Positions 27,401 to 36,006 are shown, counted from the first letter of the stretch. The stretch: 64,000 nucleotides of DNA from an uncultured Clostridium sp. (GCA_958422985.1 CATZPY010000002.1:60415-124414); one strand, 5' to 3'. The notes: generated from the sequence alone by a model not told the origin. Made by a program: numbers and translations.

Positions 27401-29969
27401 AAATAATGATGAAGTTTATACTGCGAATAATAATACTATTATATATAAAATAAGTCCTACTGAAAATAGAAGTATTCAAACAATAGAAAATAAAGAAATA
27501 GAATTAATATCTGGTAAAGAATATTTAATAAAAAGTGATTATAATGGAAATATATTAAATATATTTGCTGGAGTAGATGAAATACAAGAACTTACAATAG
27601 ATAAAGATGGATATTTGGTAAAGGTTTTTAATGAAAACAATATAACAATTTCGCAAGAAAATACTATTAGTGGTCAAGAAGTAAGTTTAAAGAATTATAT
27701 GTATTTAAAACTAGACAATAATTTGAAATTAATAAATAATACAATAGATTTATGGAAAAATGAAAAGAGTTTTGAAGATTACTTAACATTAGTAGATGTG
27801 GTAGAAGATGGTTATTTAATAAAGGCATTTTCAACTATAACAAACACTATAAATACAGATAAATTAAATAACGAAAAGATAGTAATTGATCCACGTAAAG
27901 AAACTATATTAAAATTTGATAAAAACTTAAATGTATTAGAAAAATTAAATGAGTTTTATTTAAGTTCATATTATACCAATGGCGAGTACTCAACTTCGTG
28001 GATAAGTAAAAAAGAAAATGGAATATATAATATTAGAAGAAGAGTACCTTATGGAGGTATTACTATACCTGCTGAAGATACAGCAAGTAATGAAGAAATT
28101 TATATAAGTTCTGGATTACAATACATATTATATGATAGTGAATTTAAAGTATTAGGAATTGATATGAATATTCCAAACTATATAACAGAAAATGGATATA
28201 TTTGGAGAGAAGATAATGATGAAGAAACCATAATACCTGGAAACAAAACAGTAAGTGGTGAGGATATTAAACTAAAAGAAGGATATTCATATATATTATA
28301 TAACAAAAATATGAAAGTTGAGAGAGTTCTTACTGGGTATAATTTTAAAAGTGAATATACATATAATATAGAAAATACATTATATATTCAAAATAATGGT
28401 GATGAATTTACAATAAAAGCAGAAGATACAGAAAATAATGAAGAAATTATTGTAGAAGCTAATAGTAGTTTTTTAGTATTTTTAAATTTAGATACATTAA
28501 AAATAAAGAAAATAATGTATATCCCATATTATTATAACTCATATTACATAGAAATAATTGAAGATGGATATATAGCACAAGGAGGAGGATATGGTGTCGA
28601 AACGATAATACCAGGGAAATATACGGAATCTGGTAAAGATATATCAATATTAGATCCATATAATGACTATACATTTAAATATAATAAAGAAGGTAAGATA
28701 CAATGCGTAGTAAAAGGGTACATGGTATCAGAAGAAAAAATTGAAAATGGTTATAAAATAATAACACATTATTATGATGAGGAGGAAGAAGAAAGTAGAA
28801 CTATTTTAACAATATTAGACCAAGATTATAATATAATAAAAGAAATAAAAGACTTTGTACTAGAAACTTCAGATAATGGTTATATATTGTTTAAAGAATA
28901 TAGAACAAATACAACGATAACAAAAGAAAATAATACAACAGGAGAAGATATTTTTGTAAATAAAGGAACATATTTTGTAAAAGAAAATAAAGATGGAAAA
29001 ATAGAATGGCTTGTAGAAAATACAGTGAATACTAGGGAATTAGTAGAGATCAATAATCAGTATTTTGGCAGATTTGAAGAAGATAAAGGAAATTATAATT
29101 ATGAATTTGGATTTTTCAAAATTTCAGAAAAAACTATTAAAGAACAACTAACAAACAAAAAAGTGATAAACATAACAAATGAATCAGATGTAGGAAAAAT
29201 AGTTACAAAATATGTAGACAAAGCAACAAACAAAGAAATAGCAGTAAGTGAAGAAATTACAGATAGGGTAGGAGTAGATTACGAGACAAAAGCAAAAGAA
29301 ATAGAATACTATAAATTAGAAGGAACTCCAGAAAATGCAAAAGGAAAAGTAACAAACGGAACAACAGAAGTAATTTATTACTACAATAAGCAAGACTTTA
29401 ATATAAAAGCAGACAAAACAATTTCAGAACTATATGTAAATGGAGAAAAGCAAGATGTAAAAAATAACAAAAATAATATTTTCCAAGTATCAATAAATAG
29501 AAAAGAAGTAACAAAAACAGATTTAAAAATAAGATATATAATAAGAATATCAAATACAGGAGAAATACCAGGAACAGCAGGAAAAGTTACAGATCAAATA
29601 CCAGAAGGGTTAGAATTCCATCAAGAAGACAATCCAGATTATTGGAAATTAGAAAATGGTGTAGCAATAACAGATAAATTAGACAATAAAGTTATACTAC
29701 CGGGACAATTTGAAGAATTAGAAATAATATTAAGATGTTCTAATTTAGAAGATAAACTAGGAGTAAAAACAAATCATATAGTAGCAGAAAATATGAAGAA
29801 TGAACCTAATTTTGATGATACAAATAAAGAAGATGACAAAGGAAAATGTGACTTAATAGTTTCAATAGGTTTAGGTGGAACAGACATAATAGCAATATTA
29901 GGAATTTCTACAATTTCACTAATAGTAGTTGCGAAGGTAATTAATAAATTTAGAAAAAGAAGTAAATAG
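24465..29969 (+). CDS. Giant repeat-rich surface protein with Cna-B-like, propeller-like and MucBP-like modules
   Basis: A 1834-residue cell-surface protein. An N-terminal membrane segment (about 12-34) is followed by a Cna-B/SpaA-type domain (about 43-140; GAKYTIKK ... YRVTEVQAPTGY). Next come repeats of about 55-75 residues, a second Cna-B-like domain (about 679-766; GAKFTIKR ... YEIVEVKAPEGY), and more of the same repeats to about 1560. Each repeat holds a TIIPAEDTxxNxEI-like line followed by YILKYNxDxKVEW and an x-DGYI strand, like blades of a propeller. A MucBP-like domain (about 1576-1643) and a DUF11-like domain (about 1645-1790) follow. A C-terminal membrane helix with a basic tail anchors the end; no LPxTG signal is seen. 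AAGGAG precedes the ATG. Adhesion or mucus binding is an inference. Confidence 0.8.
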   Translation: MEIVRGKKLKNKLSIIVISIIVGIVLLVMGIISYAKSNEEITTLSIFTKNGDSTVNLSGAKYTIKKVTQDKDGKEIEEDAKDFKGNLIGNIENINGTDYRVIESDKNGEINLDLTSGKYRVTEVQAPTGYKLNDNNTYEANLEAKGEYSIFYENKEWEKEYEIKLNDSELDYNVPIVILDIKEAISGEYLALIGTMENYIIPAELMEDNNSKELDIGGYIFRINKENKIKEIVKISSEIPEEELLKIGKIKTYINYPSGEFKMHIVQETDKNYVIGFTTKLYIDEESIESIGALIYIDKSGKVITKNLIDYKCTIDTTICIIDDNNNITTIGKAKDVVTIPEKETSRNEEISFGENGKNTTFIIQFNEEGKINWITDLGIVARKANIAEKDGKILVDININENDIDSGETIDDKIGKYKIIVDNNGKIEEVNKVENPLLLNEEEIFRYNSEKTTSDGGKIISIRTTEGTIIEPKWTVKGERIKLESYESYVIKLNSEDKVEWLIQIDTENPNSTMYETGNIEFFEVDNGYIVTGYLYEINSDDTTDGKEIERLDFELPIEVKLDKNGKIMYAKNVEINEKNDLEYFIKDVISLGENKYLYMKRNLEMIEKPINEIPSIKENSQLGKQAVTIELNIFKKLEKYDELEEKREKIDKQIINITNKQEESLQIIKKDSRTAELLPGAKFTIKRINENTGNITKEDAVDKDGKLIGNIENIDGKDLRVVTTNEKGEINESLPIGKYEIVEVKAPEGYYLKPTVEENTYEVEITEKQEEKKEWKESWNRIVGSKHFREPERMGQIYDKNSGTGILKKDETGVIVYLDLDNTIIPAEDTVNNKEININNPIILKYNLDNKVEWVKNTISAKTIDKMDNGKYKLYGYNNKNKEIIINAEDTVNNKPIIVNSESVNLILNEDFKVEAIINCSYSELIKDNIYKINFYRDTIIPELGNMEGKEINLKKGEYIVKINEQLKIEKIIAKLTNNDEVYTANNNTIIYKISPTENRSIQTIENKEIELISGKEYLIKSDYNGNILNIFAGVDEIQELTIDKDGYLVKVFNENNITISQENTISGQEVSLKNYMYLKLDNNLKLINNTIDLWKNEKSFEDYLTLVDVVEDGYLIKAFSTITNTINTDKLNNEKIVIDPRKETILKFDKNLNVLEKLNEFYLSSYYTNGEYSTSWISKKENGIYNIRRRVPYGGITIPAEDTASNEEIYISSGLQYILYDSEFKVLGIDMNIPNYITENGYIWREDNDEETIIPGNKTVSGEDIKLKEGYSYILYNKNMKVERVLTGYNFKSEYTYNIENTLYIQNNGDEFTIKAEDTENNEEIIVEANSSFLVFLNLDTLKIKKIMYIPYYYNSYYIEIIEDGYIAQGGGYGVETIIPGKYTESGKDISILDPYNDYTFKYNKEGKIQCVVKGYMVSEEKIENGYKIITHYYDEEEEESRTILTILDQDYNIIKEIKDFVLETSDNGYILFKEYRTNTTITKENNTTGEDIFVNKGTYFVKENKDGKIEWLVENTVNTRELVEINNQYFGRFEEDKGNYNYEFGFFKISEKTIKEQLTNKKVINITNESDVGKIVTKYVDKATNKEIAVSEEITDRVGVDYETKAKEIEYYKLEGTPENAKGKVTNGTTEVIYYYNKQDFNIKADKTISELYVNGEKQDVKNNKNNIFQVSINRKEVTKTDLKIRYIIRISNTGEIPGTAGKVTDQIPEGLEFHQEDNPDYWKLENGVAITDKLDNKVILPGQFEELEIILRCSNLEDKLGVKTNHIVAENMKNEPNFDDTNKEDDKGKCDLIVSIGLGGTDIIAILGISTISLIVVAKVINKFRKRSK

Positions 29970-30032
29970 AAATATTTGCAGTAAATAATAATTTTTAAGA
30001 AATTTGATGTTCAATTGCTTATCTTAAATAAT

Positions 30033-30077
30033 AAAAAAGTAGACATATACAAAATAAATACATGTCTACTTTTTTTG
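30033..30077. terminator. Bidirectional terminator between the giant gene and porB
   Basis: AAAAAGTAGACAT pairs with ATGTCTACTTTTT around a loop of about 15 bases, with A and T runs on both sides. It serves both convergent units. Confidence 0.88.
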
Positions 30078-30106
30078 TTGATTGATAATAAAAACTAAGA
30101 TTTAGT

Positions 30107-30140
30107 TAGGATTTTAACCCTCGTTCCTTAATCCCGATTA
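30107..30140. repeat. Degenerate copy of the dispersed palindrome (copy D)
   Basis: GGATTTTAA, a short centre and GTTCCTTAATCC resemble the core of the better copies at 41335 and 46934. It lies between the terminator and the end of porB. Confidence 0.5.
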
Positions 30141-30151
30141 TCCCATTGAGA

Positions 30152-31105
30152 TTATTCCTTGTTTGTTAATTCTTCTAATGCTAATAATTCTTCCCATCTG
30201 CTATCTACAATTTTTTGGAAGTCTTCTATCATCCACTCATTACCAGGTTTAAACATATGTCTAAAACGTTTTTGTGGTTTTAAGAATGCTTCTATAGGAA
30301 GTTTTTTTGCAGGTTTATATGTTATTTTATATTTTCCATCTACAACTTCGTATAATGGCCAATAACATGTATCTGCTGCTAATTTGTTAATTTGCATTAG
30401 GTCTTCTGTTGGATATCCCCATCCTCTTGGGCAAGGTGCTAATACATTTAAAAATGTTGGACCTTCTGTGTATATTGCTTTTTCAGCTTTTTCATATAAA
30501 TCTTTAAAGTTATTCATTGCAAGCGTTTGTGCAACATAAGGTAGATGATGAGCAACCATTATTTTTGCTAAATCTTTTCTGGCTTGTGACTTACCAGGCA
30601 CTACTGTTCCAGCAGGTGAAGTTGTTGTATCTGCATATTTTGGTGTTGCAGAAGAACGTTGAATACCTGTGTTCATGTAGGCACCATTGTCATAACATAC
30701 ATATAGCATGTCATGACCTCTTTCCATAGCACCAGAAAGTGATTGTAAACCTATATCATAAGTTCCACCATCTCCACCAAAGGCGATAAATTTAGTATGC
30801 TTATCATCTTCTATTTTACCTTGTCTTTTTAAAGATTTATATGCAGCTTCTACACCAGATAAAGTACTTCCAGCATTTTCAAAAGCTGTATGAATAAAAG
30901 AATCTGTCCAAGATGTATATGGGTAAGTGAATGTAGAAACTTCCATACAACCAGTAGCACCAGCGATTACAGCATGATCTTCAGGTTTTACAGCACGTAA
31001 AATCATTCTAGCAACTGGTGGAGCTCCACATCCTGCACACATTTTATGACCTTCTGAGAATCTTGAAGGTTTTGTTGCAACTACTTCTTTTAAATTATAT
31101 GCCAT
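30152..31105 (-). CDS. porB: Pyruvate:ferredoxin oxidoreductase, beta subunit
   Basis: The beta subunit binds thiamine diphosphate in the enzyme that turns pyruvate and CoA into acetyl-CoA, CO2 and reduced ferredoxin. GDGGTYDIGLQSLSGAMERG with a later YDNGAYMNTG is the TPP/magnesium site. MCAGCGAPP and the ATGCMEVS segment supply cysteines expected to hold an iron-sulfur cluster. The 317-residue length is usual. It lies two bases after porA and ends the operon. Confidence 0.93.
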   Translation of the reverse strand: MAYNLKEVVATKPSRFSEGHKMCAGCGAPPVARMILRAVKPEDHAVIAGATGCMEVSTFTYPYTSWTDSFIHTAFENAGSTLSGVEAAYKSLKRQGKIEDDKHTKFIAFGGDGGTYDIGLQSLSGAMERGHDMLYVCYDNGAYMNTGIQRSSATPKYADTTTSPAGTVVPGKSQARKDLAKIMVAHHLPYVAQTLAMNNFKDLYEKAEKAIYTEGPTFLNVLAPCPRGWGYPTEDLMQINKLAADTCYWPLYEVVDGKYKITYKPAKKLPIEAFLKPQKRFRHMFKPGNEWMIEDFQKIVDSRWEELLALEELTNKE

Positions 31106-31107
31106 TA

Positions 31108-32301
31108 TTATTCAGCTCCTTTCGTTCTTAATCCTAAATATCTATATGGATTATCTATTTTTCCTGTTTTTGCAATTTCTTCTAAGTCTGTATAAACTTT
31201 TTCTATATCATCACATTTTGTATCTCTTCCACCAATACCGTAAATATAACTTACAGTAGGAACATTAACATTATTTACATACATACCAGATGTAATATCT
31301 GTAAATAATGCACCACCAGCAGCATTTAAAGAATCTGCTTTATCTAATACTGCAACAGCTTTTACATGAGAAAGAGCTTTGGCAATTTCTTCGGCAGGGA
31401 AAGGTCTAAATACACGAACTTTTAAAAGTCCTGCTTTAATTCCTTTATTACGTAAGTCATCTACTACAAATTTTGCAGTACCTGCTGTAGAATTCATACA
31501 AACTATAGCAATTTCTGCATCATCTAATTTATATTCTTCAAAAAGTCCATATTTTCTACCAGTTAATTTTTCAAATTCTTCAGCTACTTCTAAAATAACT
31601 TTTTTAGCATTTTTCATAGCTTCAGCTTGGGCAGCTTTATGTTCGAATAAATAACCTTGTAAATCTAAAGGACCCATAGATATAGGTTCATTATGATTTA
31701 ATAAATAGTGGTCTGGTTTATATGTTCCAACAAAGTTTTTTACTTTGTCATCTTCTAATAAATCGATTGTTTCTATAGAATGTGATGTAATGAAACCATC
31801 TTGGCAAACCATTAAAGGTAATAATACATCTTTATGTTCTGCAATTCTATGAGCCATTAATAAGTTATCATAAGCTTCTTGGTTGCTTTCAGAAAATAGC
31901 ATTATCCAACCAGCATCTCTAACACCCATTGCATCTGAATGGTCATTATGAATATTTAATGGTCCAGAAACAGCACGGTTTACAAGTGACATTACTATTG
32001 GTAAACGTAAAGATGAAGCTATATATATCATTTCCCACATAAATGATAAACCATTTGAAGATGTAGCAGTCATAGCTCTAGAACCAGCTGCTTCTGCTCC
32101 AACACATGCGCTCATTGCACTGTGTTCACTTTCTACTGCAACAAATTCTGTATCTACAGAACCATTGCTAACAAAAGTAGAAAAATATTGTGGTATTTCT
32201 GTTGATGGTGTAATAGGAAATGCAGCAACAACATCTGGATTTATTTGTTTCATGGCTGTAGCAGCAGCTTCATTACCACTTAAACGTTCTCTTATACTCA
32301 T
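31108..32301 (-). CDS. porA: Pyruvate:ferredoxin oxidoreductase, alpha subunit
   Basis: This 397-residue subunit carries the substrate-binding pyrimidine domain. Visible are AAFPITPSTEIPQ at the N-terminus, VESEHSAMSACVGAEAAG, and SSNGLSFMWE, which are typical of PorA. A GPLNIHNDHSDAMG stretch follows. Its start codon overlaps the stop of porD. Pyruvate is the most likely substrate, though 2-ketoisovalerate enzymes are close relatives. Confidence 0.93.
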   Translation of the reverse strand: MSIRERLSGNEAAATAMKQINPDVVAAFPITPSTEIPQYFSTFVSNGSVDTEFVAVESEHSAMSACVGAEAAGSRAMTATSSNGLSFMWEMIYIASSLRLPIVMSLVNRAVSGPLNIHNDHSDAMGVRDAGWIMLFSESNQEAYDNLLMAHRIAEHKDVLLPLMVCQDGFITSHSIETIDLLEDDKVKNFVGTYKPDHYLLNHNEPISMGPLDLQGYLFEHKAAQAEAMKNAKKVILEVAEEFEKLTGRKYGLFEEYKLDDAEIAIVCMNSTAGTAKFVVDDLRNKGIKAGLLKVRVFRPFPAEEIAKALSHVKAVAVLDKADSLNAAGGALFTDITSGMYVNNVNVPTVSYIYGIGGRDTKCDDIEKVYTDLEEIAKTGKIDNPYRYLGLRTKGAE

Positions 32302-32606
32302 TATTCAATTCCCTCCTCTACCATTGAAATTGCTTTAAAAGGACAAACTTTTGCGCATACTCCACATCCTTTACAATAGTCGTAGTTAAAATCTGTTCTT
32401 TTCATATCTTCTCCAACTGGAATTGCATTTTCTGGGCAAACAGGGAAGCATAAACCACATTGTTTACATTTTTCACTGTCGAATACAGGTTTCATACTTC
32501 TCCAATCGCCAGTTTTTATCTCGCGAGAGTTTCCAGCTGTATATATTGTTCCTCCAATTGTCATATCTTCCATTGGAGTTGAATTGTTTATATTTGTTTT
32601 ATCCAT
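32301..32606 (-). CDS. porD: Pyruvate:ferredoxin oxidoreductase, delta (ferredoxin-like) subunit
   Basis: A 101-residue subunit with two [4Fe-4S] motifs, CKQCGLCFPVCP and CKGCGVCAKVCP, passing electrons from the catalytic subunits to free ferredoxin. The N-terminus shows the short SMKPVFD lead-in common in PorD. It overlaps porA by one base and is separated from porC by 112 bases containing repeat copy E. Confidence 0.95.
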   Translation of the reverse strand: MDKTNINNSTPMEDMTIGGTIYTAGNSREIKTGDWRSMKPVFDSEKCKQCGLCFPVCPENAIPVGEDMKRTDFNYDYCKGCGVCAKVCPFKAISMVEEGIE

Positions 32607-32682
32607 TATCTAAACTCCTTTCTTTGTATTTGTTAATAAATTTAACTTATTAGTCCAAATGTATTTTTGTCAATACATATAT

Positions 32683-32712
32683 TTAAGATTTTAAGGACAG
32701 TTCCTTAATTTC
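32683..32712. repeat. Degenerate copy of the dispersed palindrome inside the por operon (copy E)
   Basis: AAGATTTTAAGGAC, a central A, then GTTCCTTAATTTCT forms an imperfect inverted repeat with the core sequence of the family. It is in the 112-base gap between porC and porD, the only long gap in the operon. Confidence 0.55.
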
Positions 32713-32718
32713 TATTTA

Positions 32719-33300
32719 TTATTGAACTTCTATAACTTTTTTTAAAGCTATTTCTAAAGCTTTCATGTTTCCTTCTATAACTTCTGGTTTTTTAGCAAAT
32801 TTGTGCTTAAATGAACCTTCCATATCTTTAAGAAAGTCTTCTTCTGGAATAATGCCGGTTACTTTAACAACTGCAGCAAGCATAGGCGTATTTGGAAAAT
32901 ATTTTCCTAAAGCTTCCACAGAAACTGTTCTCGCATCTATTGTATATATATGTCCTTTATATCCTTTTAATAATTTTTTTAGAGTTTCTCCATCTTTTGT
33001 AGTATTAATAATAATTGCTCCAGATTCTTTTAAACCTGCAGTTACATCTACAGAATTTAATAAAGTATCATCAACAACTACTACATAATCAGGATTGTAA
33101 ATATTGCAATGTATTCTAATAGGTGTTGTACTAATTCTATTATAGGCTGTTATTGGTGCACCCATTCTTTCTGCACCATATTCAGGAAATCCTTGTATGT
33201 ATTTACCTGTATTAAATGCTGCATCAGCTAATAATAAAGAAGCTGTTTTTGCACCTTGGCCACCTCTACCATGCCATCTAATTTCGATTAAATTATCCAT
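32719..33300 (-). CDS. porC: Pyruvate:ferredoxin oxidoreductase, gamma subunit
   Basis: The 193-residue gamma subunit begins IEIRWHGRGGQGAKTASLLLADAA and continues with GFPEYGAERMGAPI, both diagnostic of the family. It is the first gene of the porC-porD-porA-porB operon. GGAGG lies 13 bases before the ATG, a little far. A clear vegetative promoter lies upstream. Confidence 0.93.
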   Translation of the reverse strand: MDNLIEIRWHGRGGQGAKTASLLLADAAFNTGKYIQGFPEYGAERMGAPITAYNRISTTPIRIHCNIYNPDYVVVVDDTLLNSVDVTAGLKESGAIIINTTKDGETLKKLLKGYKGHIYTIDARTVSVEALGKYFPNTPMLAAVVKVTGIIPEEDFLKDMEGSFKHKFAKKPEVIEGNMKALEIALKKVIEVQ

Positions 33301-33359
33301 TGGTATGTAATTACCTCCTTCTAGTAAATTTGCGTATATACGTATAAATATACACTTAA

Positions 33360-33388
33360 AGTATATTCTTAAAAGCTGTAAGTGTCAA
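33360..33388 (-). promoter_or_regulatory. Promoter of the por operon
   Basis: On the minus strand a perfect TTGACA (33388-33383), a 17-base spacer and TATACT (33365-33360). Strong expression fits a central anaerobic enzyme. Confidence 0.85.
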
Positions 33389-33471
33389 GAAATTTTCTTA
33401 GAATAAATGGTCATATAAGAAAAGAAATTAAATAAAAGATTATACTTAATTTAAAAACAAATTAACATAAA

Positions 33472-33500
33472 TGGACATTGGATAAAAAATATGCTATAAT
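33472..33500 (+). promoter_or_regulatory. Extended -10 promoter of the P-loop protein gene
   Basis: TGGACA (33472-33477), 17 bases, TATAAT (33495-33500), with TGC before the -10. The 16 bases ending in the -10 box are identical to those in the promoter at 34383. Confidence 0.85.
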
Positions 33501-33546
33501 AGAAAAGATGTAACTGTTGATGTAGTTTATTTATGAGGAGGAAAAA

Positions 33547-34275
33547 ATGAGTAAAAACATAACAAAGTTAAACTACAAAGAGGCATGGGAGTATTTTTCC
33601 AAGAACACAGTAAACCAACCTATAGAAGAAGCAACAAAGTATCTTGCAACATTAAGACGGGCATTAACCAAAGATGTAAGAAAAGAAGAGCAAGCTAAAG
33701 AGAAAATACTAAGCACAATAACACCAAGAACTTTAATATTTGTTGATGGCGCAAGTTTAAATGGTAAAACGACTTTTGCTACTAAACTTGCAAAGCAAAT
33801 TGACGGAATTCTTGTGGATATAGATTTAGTTTGCGTAGAATGGTTAAATTCTCAACTGCAAAGATGTAAAACAAGACAACAGATTATGCAGGTATTAGTA
33901 TGTTCAAACAAAGCAACTGATGAGTATTTGTTGAATAACTTAGAGAATTTAATTAGTAACTATAGTAAAGAAGGGAAACCAGTAATTTTAGTAGGTTACT
34001 ATGTGGAAGTAATTTATCGGGGAATAGTAGCAAGAACACTCGGCAAATATTTTGAAAACATAGTAAGTTTGTTTTGCTGTGAACTAAATTTTCATAAAGT
34101 GGAACAATTTATGAAAATTAGAGAAAGTGAATTTTTAACCAAAGCTAGAAGAGAGGAAATTTTAGCCCAGTATTTATTGGCACAAAAGCGTATAAACTTA
34201 GAAGGTGGCAGATTACTAGGTTTTGGAATGGATCACTCATTCGTAGTGAATAGCACGGTTAGCGATATGTTCTAA
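33547..34275 (+). CDS. P-loop NTPase of unknown function (kinase-like)
   Basis: The 242-residue protein has a Walker A in FVDGASLNGKTTFATKLA (about 66-83) followed by ILVDIDLVCVEWLNS, an Asp-containing strand as in small-molecule kinases and zeta-toxin-like enzymes. Later parts are mostly helical, with FMKIRESEFLTKARREE that could be a lid. No membrane segment. AGGAGG precedes the ATG. It is transcribed away from the por operon and ends at its own terminator. I cannot assign a substrate. Confidence 0.6.
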   Translation: MSKNITKLNYKEAWEYFSKNTVNQPIEEATKYLATLRRALTKDVRKEEQAKEKILSTITPRTLIFVDGASLNGKTTFATKLAKQIDGILVDIDLVCVEWLNSQLQRCKTRQQIMQVLVCSNKATDEYLLNNLENLISNYSKEGKPVILVGYYVEVIYRGIVARTLGKYFENIVSLFCCELNFHKVEQFMKIRESEFLTKARREEILAQYLLAQKRINLEGGRLLGFGMDHSFVVNSTVSDMF

Positions 34276-34280
34276 AAAGT

Positions 34281-34319
34281 GTTGGGGGCAAGGATTATTC
34301 TTTGTACCCCAACCTTTTT
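34281..34319 (+). terminator. Terminator after the P-loop gene
   Basis: GTTGGGG and CCCCAAC with an inner AAGGA.../...TCTTT stem, followed by CTTTTT. Confidence 0.88.
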
Positions 34320-34382
34320 GTCTTATTAAAGAGTTATAACAAGTATAAGACTTTTTTTATAGTAGATAAATTCTAAAGTAAG

Positions 34383-34411
34383 TAGACATAACTATAAAAA
34401 TATGCTATAAT
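34383..34411 (+). promoter_or_regulatory. Extended -10 promoter of the split unknown gene
   Basis: TAGACA (34383-34388), 17 bases, TATAAT (34406-34411). AAAAATATGCTATAAT is shared exactly with the promoter of the gene before it. Confidence 0.85.
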
Positions 34412-34458
34412 TTTTAAGGTAACGCAAAATAGAAAAAGGTCTAAAAGGAGGAAATGCA

Positions 34459-35559
34459 ATGATTATTAAAAGAACAGTAAGACCAAAAGAATTAAATGAG
34501 TTTAACCGGCTTTTTGGAGATTTAAAACATTCCATAAGACCAGTTAAACCAGAAGAATTACATGAGGAAACTATTCAAGATGATGAAATAGCTTCTAAAA
34601 TTGCAATAATTTCTGAAAAAATGTTTACTCAGCATGTTCCAAAGGAGGTTCAGTCAACACATAATCAAATTGTTTCAGCATTAAAAAATGAAATGAACAG
34701 TGTCCAAAAGCAAATAATTAATATGTATTGCAGATTACAAAAAAATGCTTACATTGTACTTTTTGGCGAAGATTTAGTAGGCAATGTAGATGAAGATACT
34801 GGATTAGATAGTATTATTTTAAATGAACTTTTGGATGAAAAGTTTATTACAGATATGAGAATTTGTAAAAATGAAATAGACCCAGGTCTGGGTATGGAGC
34901 TAGGAGTATTTGATTTAGAAACGGATGAAACTGCGGGGTATATAACAAAGTATAGTAATTTTAAACGGATGAATCTACCAACAGAATTTATAAAGAAAGC
35001 TAAGGAACTGCATATTACGGAAGAAGAATTAAATAATATTAAGTTTTATTATTTAATATTATTGGATATTGCAGTACATCCATTTTTTGATAACACAGTT
35101 TTAATAATTGAATTTAATAGACCTCTTTATAGGTGTTTAAATAGAATTATTAAGAAAATGGACAGTGATTTTAGAGCTTTTTGGCAAGAAGCGGGTAGAC
35201 AGATAAAGGAAATTTACTATAAAAAAGATACAAAAGTAGAAAAAATTTACAAAGAATTATTAGACGATGTAAATGTAAAACGTGGAAGAGAACTCCTAGA
35301 AGAAAACAATTTTTTTAATTTAGCAACAGGTATAATTCTCGAAAATGAATTACAGATAAGACGATTTCTAGCTTTGGAAAAAGAAGAAAAAAATATTGTA
35401 ATAAATGAAGTTATTAAATTAGAAAGAAATATTAATAATTTAATAGCAAGTGAATTTAAAGATTTTACACCGGAAATGTTATTCGAACCGAATGAATATG
35501 AAGAACAAATTAGAGAATTAACATTTACTATGTATGCTTTTAAATTTGCTAAAAAATAA
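34459..35559 (+). CDS. Unknown protein, first part of a gene interrupted by an in-frame TAA
   Basis: I do not recognise this 366-residue protein. It is mostly alpha-helical and charged, with a moderately hydrophobic stretch about 196-212 (IKFYYLILLDIAVHPFF) and no signal peptide. AAGGAGG places the ATG. It ends at TAA 35557-35559, after which the same frame stays open for 141 more codons, so it is probably the front part of a 508-residue protein. It may be a recent nonsense mutation or a read-through site. Its promoter copies that of the P-loop gene, which suggests the two are used together. Confidence 0.6.
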   Translation: MIIKRTVRPKELNEFNRLFGDLKHSIRPVKPEELHEETIQDDEIASKIAIISEKMFTQHVPKEVQSTHNQIVSALKNEMNSVQKQIINMYCRLQKNAYIVLFGEDLVGNVDEDTGLDSIILNELLDEKFITDMRICKNEIDPGLGMELGVFDLETDETAGYITKYSNFKRMNLPTEFIKKAKELHITEEELNNIKFYYLILLDIAVHPFFDNTVLIIEFNRPLYRCLNRIIKKMDSDFRAFWQEAGRQIKEIYYKKDTKVEKIYKELLDDVNVKRGRELLEENNFFNLATGIILENELQIRRFLALEKEEKNIVINEVIKLERNINNLIASEFKDFTPEMLFEPNEYEEQIRELTFTMYAFKFAKK

Positions 35560-35985
35560 CTCGAAAGGATATTTGCAGAAAAAGGCTTATCAAAGCAAGA
35601 CTGGTATTTCTTTAAGAATATGGTAAATGTTTTCGAGGAGAAAGATGCACTTATAAAAACATATGAGCAATCCAAAAATGCAACTACACAAGATTTCTTA
35701 GCAATTAATAATTTAGCAGTTAAGTACAATTTAAATTCTGTAGCGATGCTAAATATAAATTTCACAGAACTATGCAGATATATATTAGCATACAGTATGG
35801 CAATAAAAGAAAAGACAGAAGAAGAGAAAGAATTGGAAAAAGCGTGTGATGATTTTTTTGCTATAATAAAAATTAAAACTAGAGTAAATATTAAAGAAGA
35901 AATTATGTTAGAAGCACAAAGAAAGAATGGTGTAAGTGAAGGAAGAATAAATTTATTTACATTTTTCGTTAACAAAATATTATAA
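35560..35985 (+). pseudogene. Downstream part of the interrupted unknown gene
   Basis: The frame of the preceding gene continues without a stop for 141 codons after its TAA, beginning LERIFAEKGLSKQDWYFFKN. The first ATG is not until 35620 and has no good ribosome site (nearest purines GAAAGGA at 35563-35569 are too far). The encoded segment is helical and of the same composition as the upstream part. This suggests one gene broken by a single stop, not two genes. A terminator follows. Confidence 0.6.
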
Positions 35986-36006
35986 TTTTTAATTCTAAAA
36001 GGAATT

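Noticed and set aside
29850..29969. Sortase sorting signal at the end of the giant surface protein
   Set aside because: A membrane helix and basic tail are present but no LPxTG-like motif; only a GLGGTD stretch, which I cannot link to a sortase class.
35557..35559. Reassigned stop codon as explanation for the in-frame TAA
   Set aside because: Nearly all genes here end in TAA, and dusB ends in TGA, so the standard code holds.
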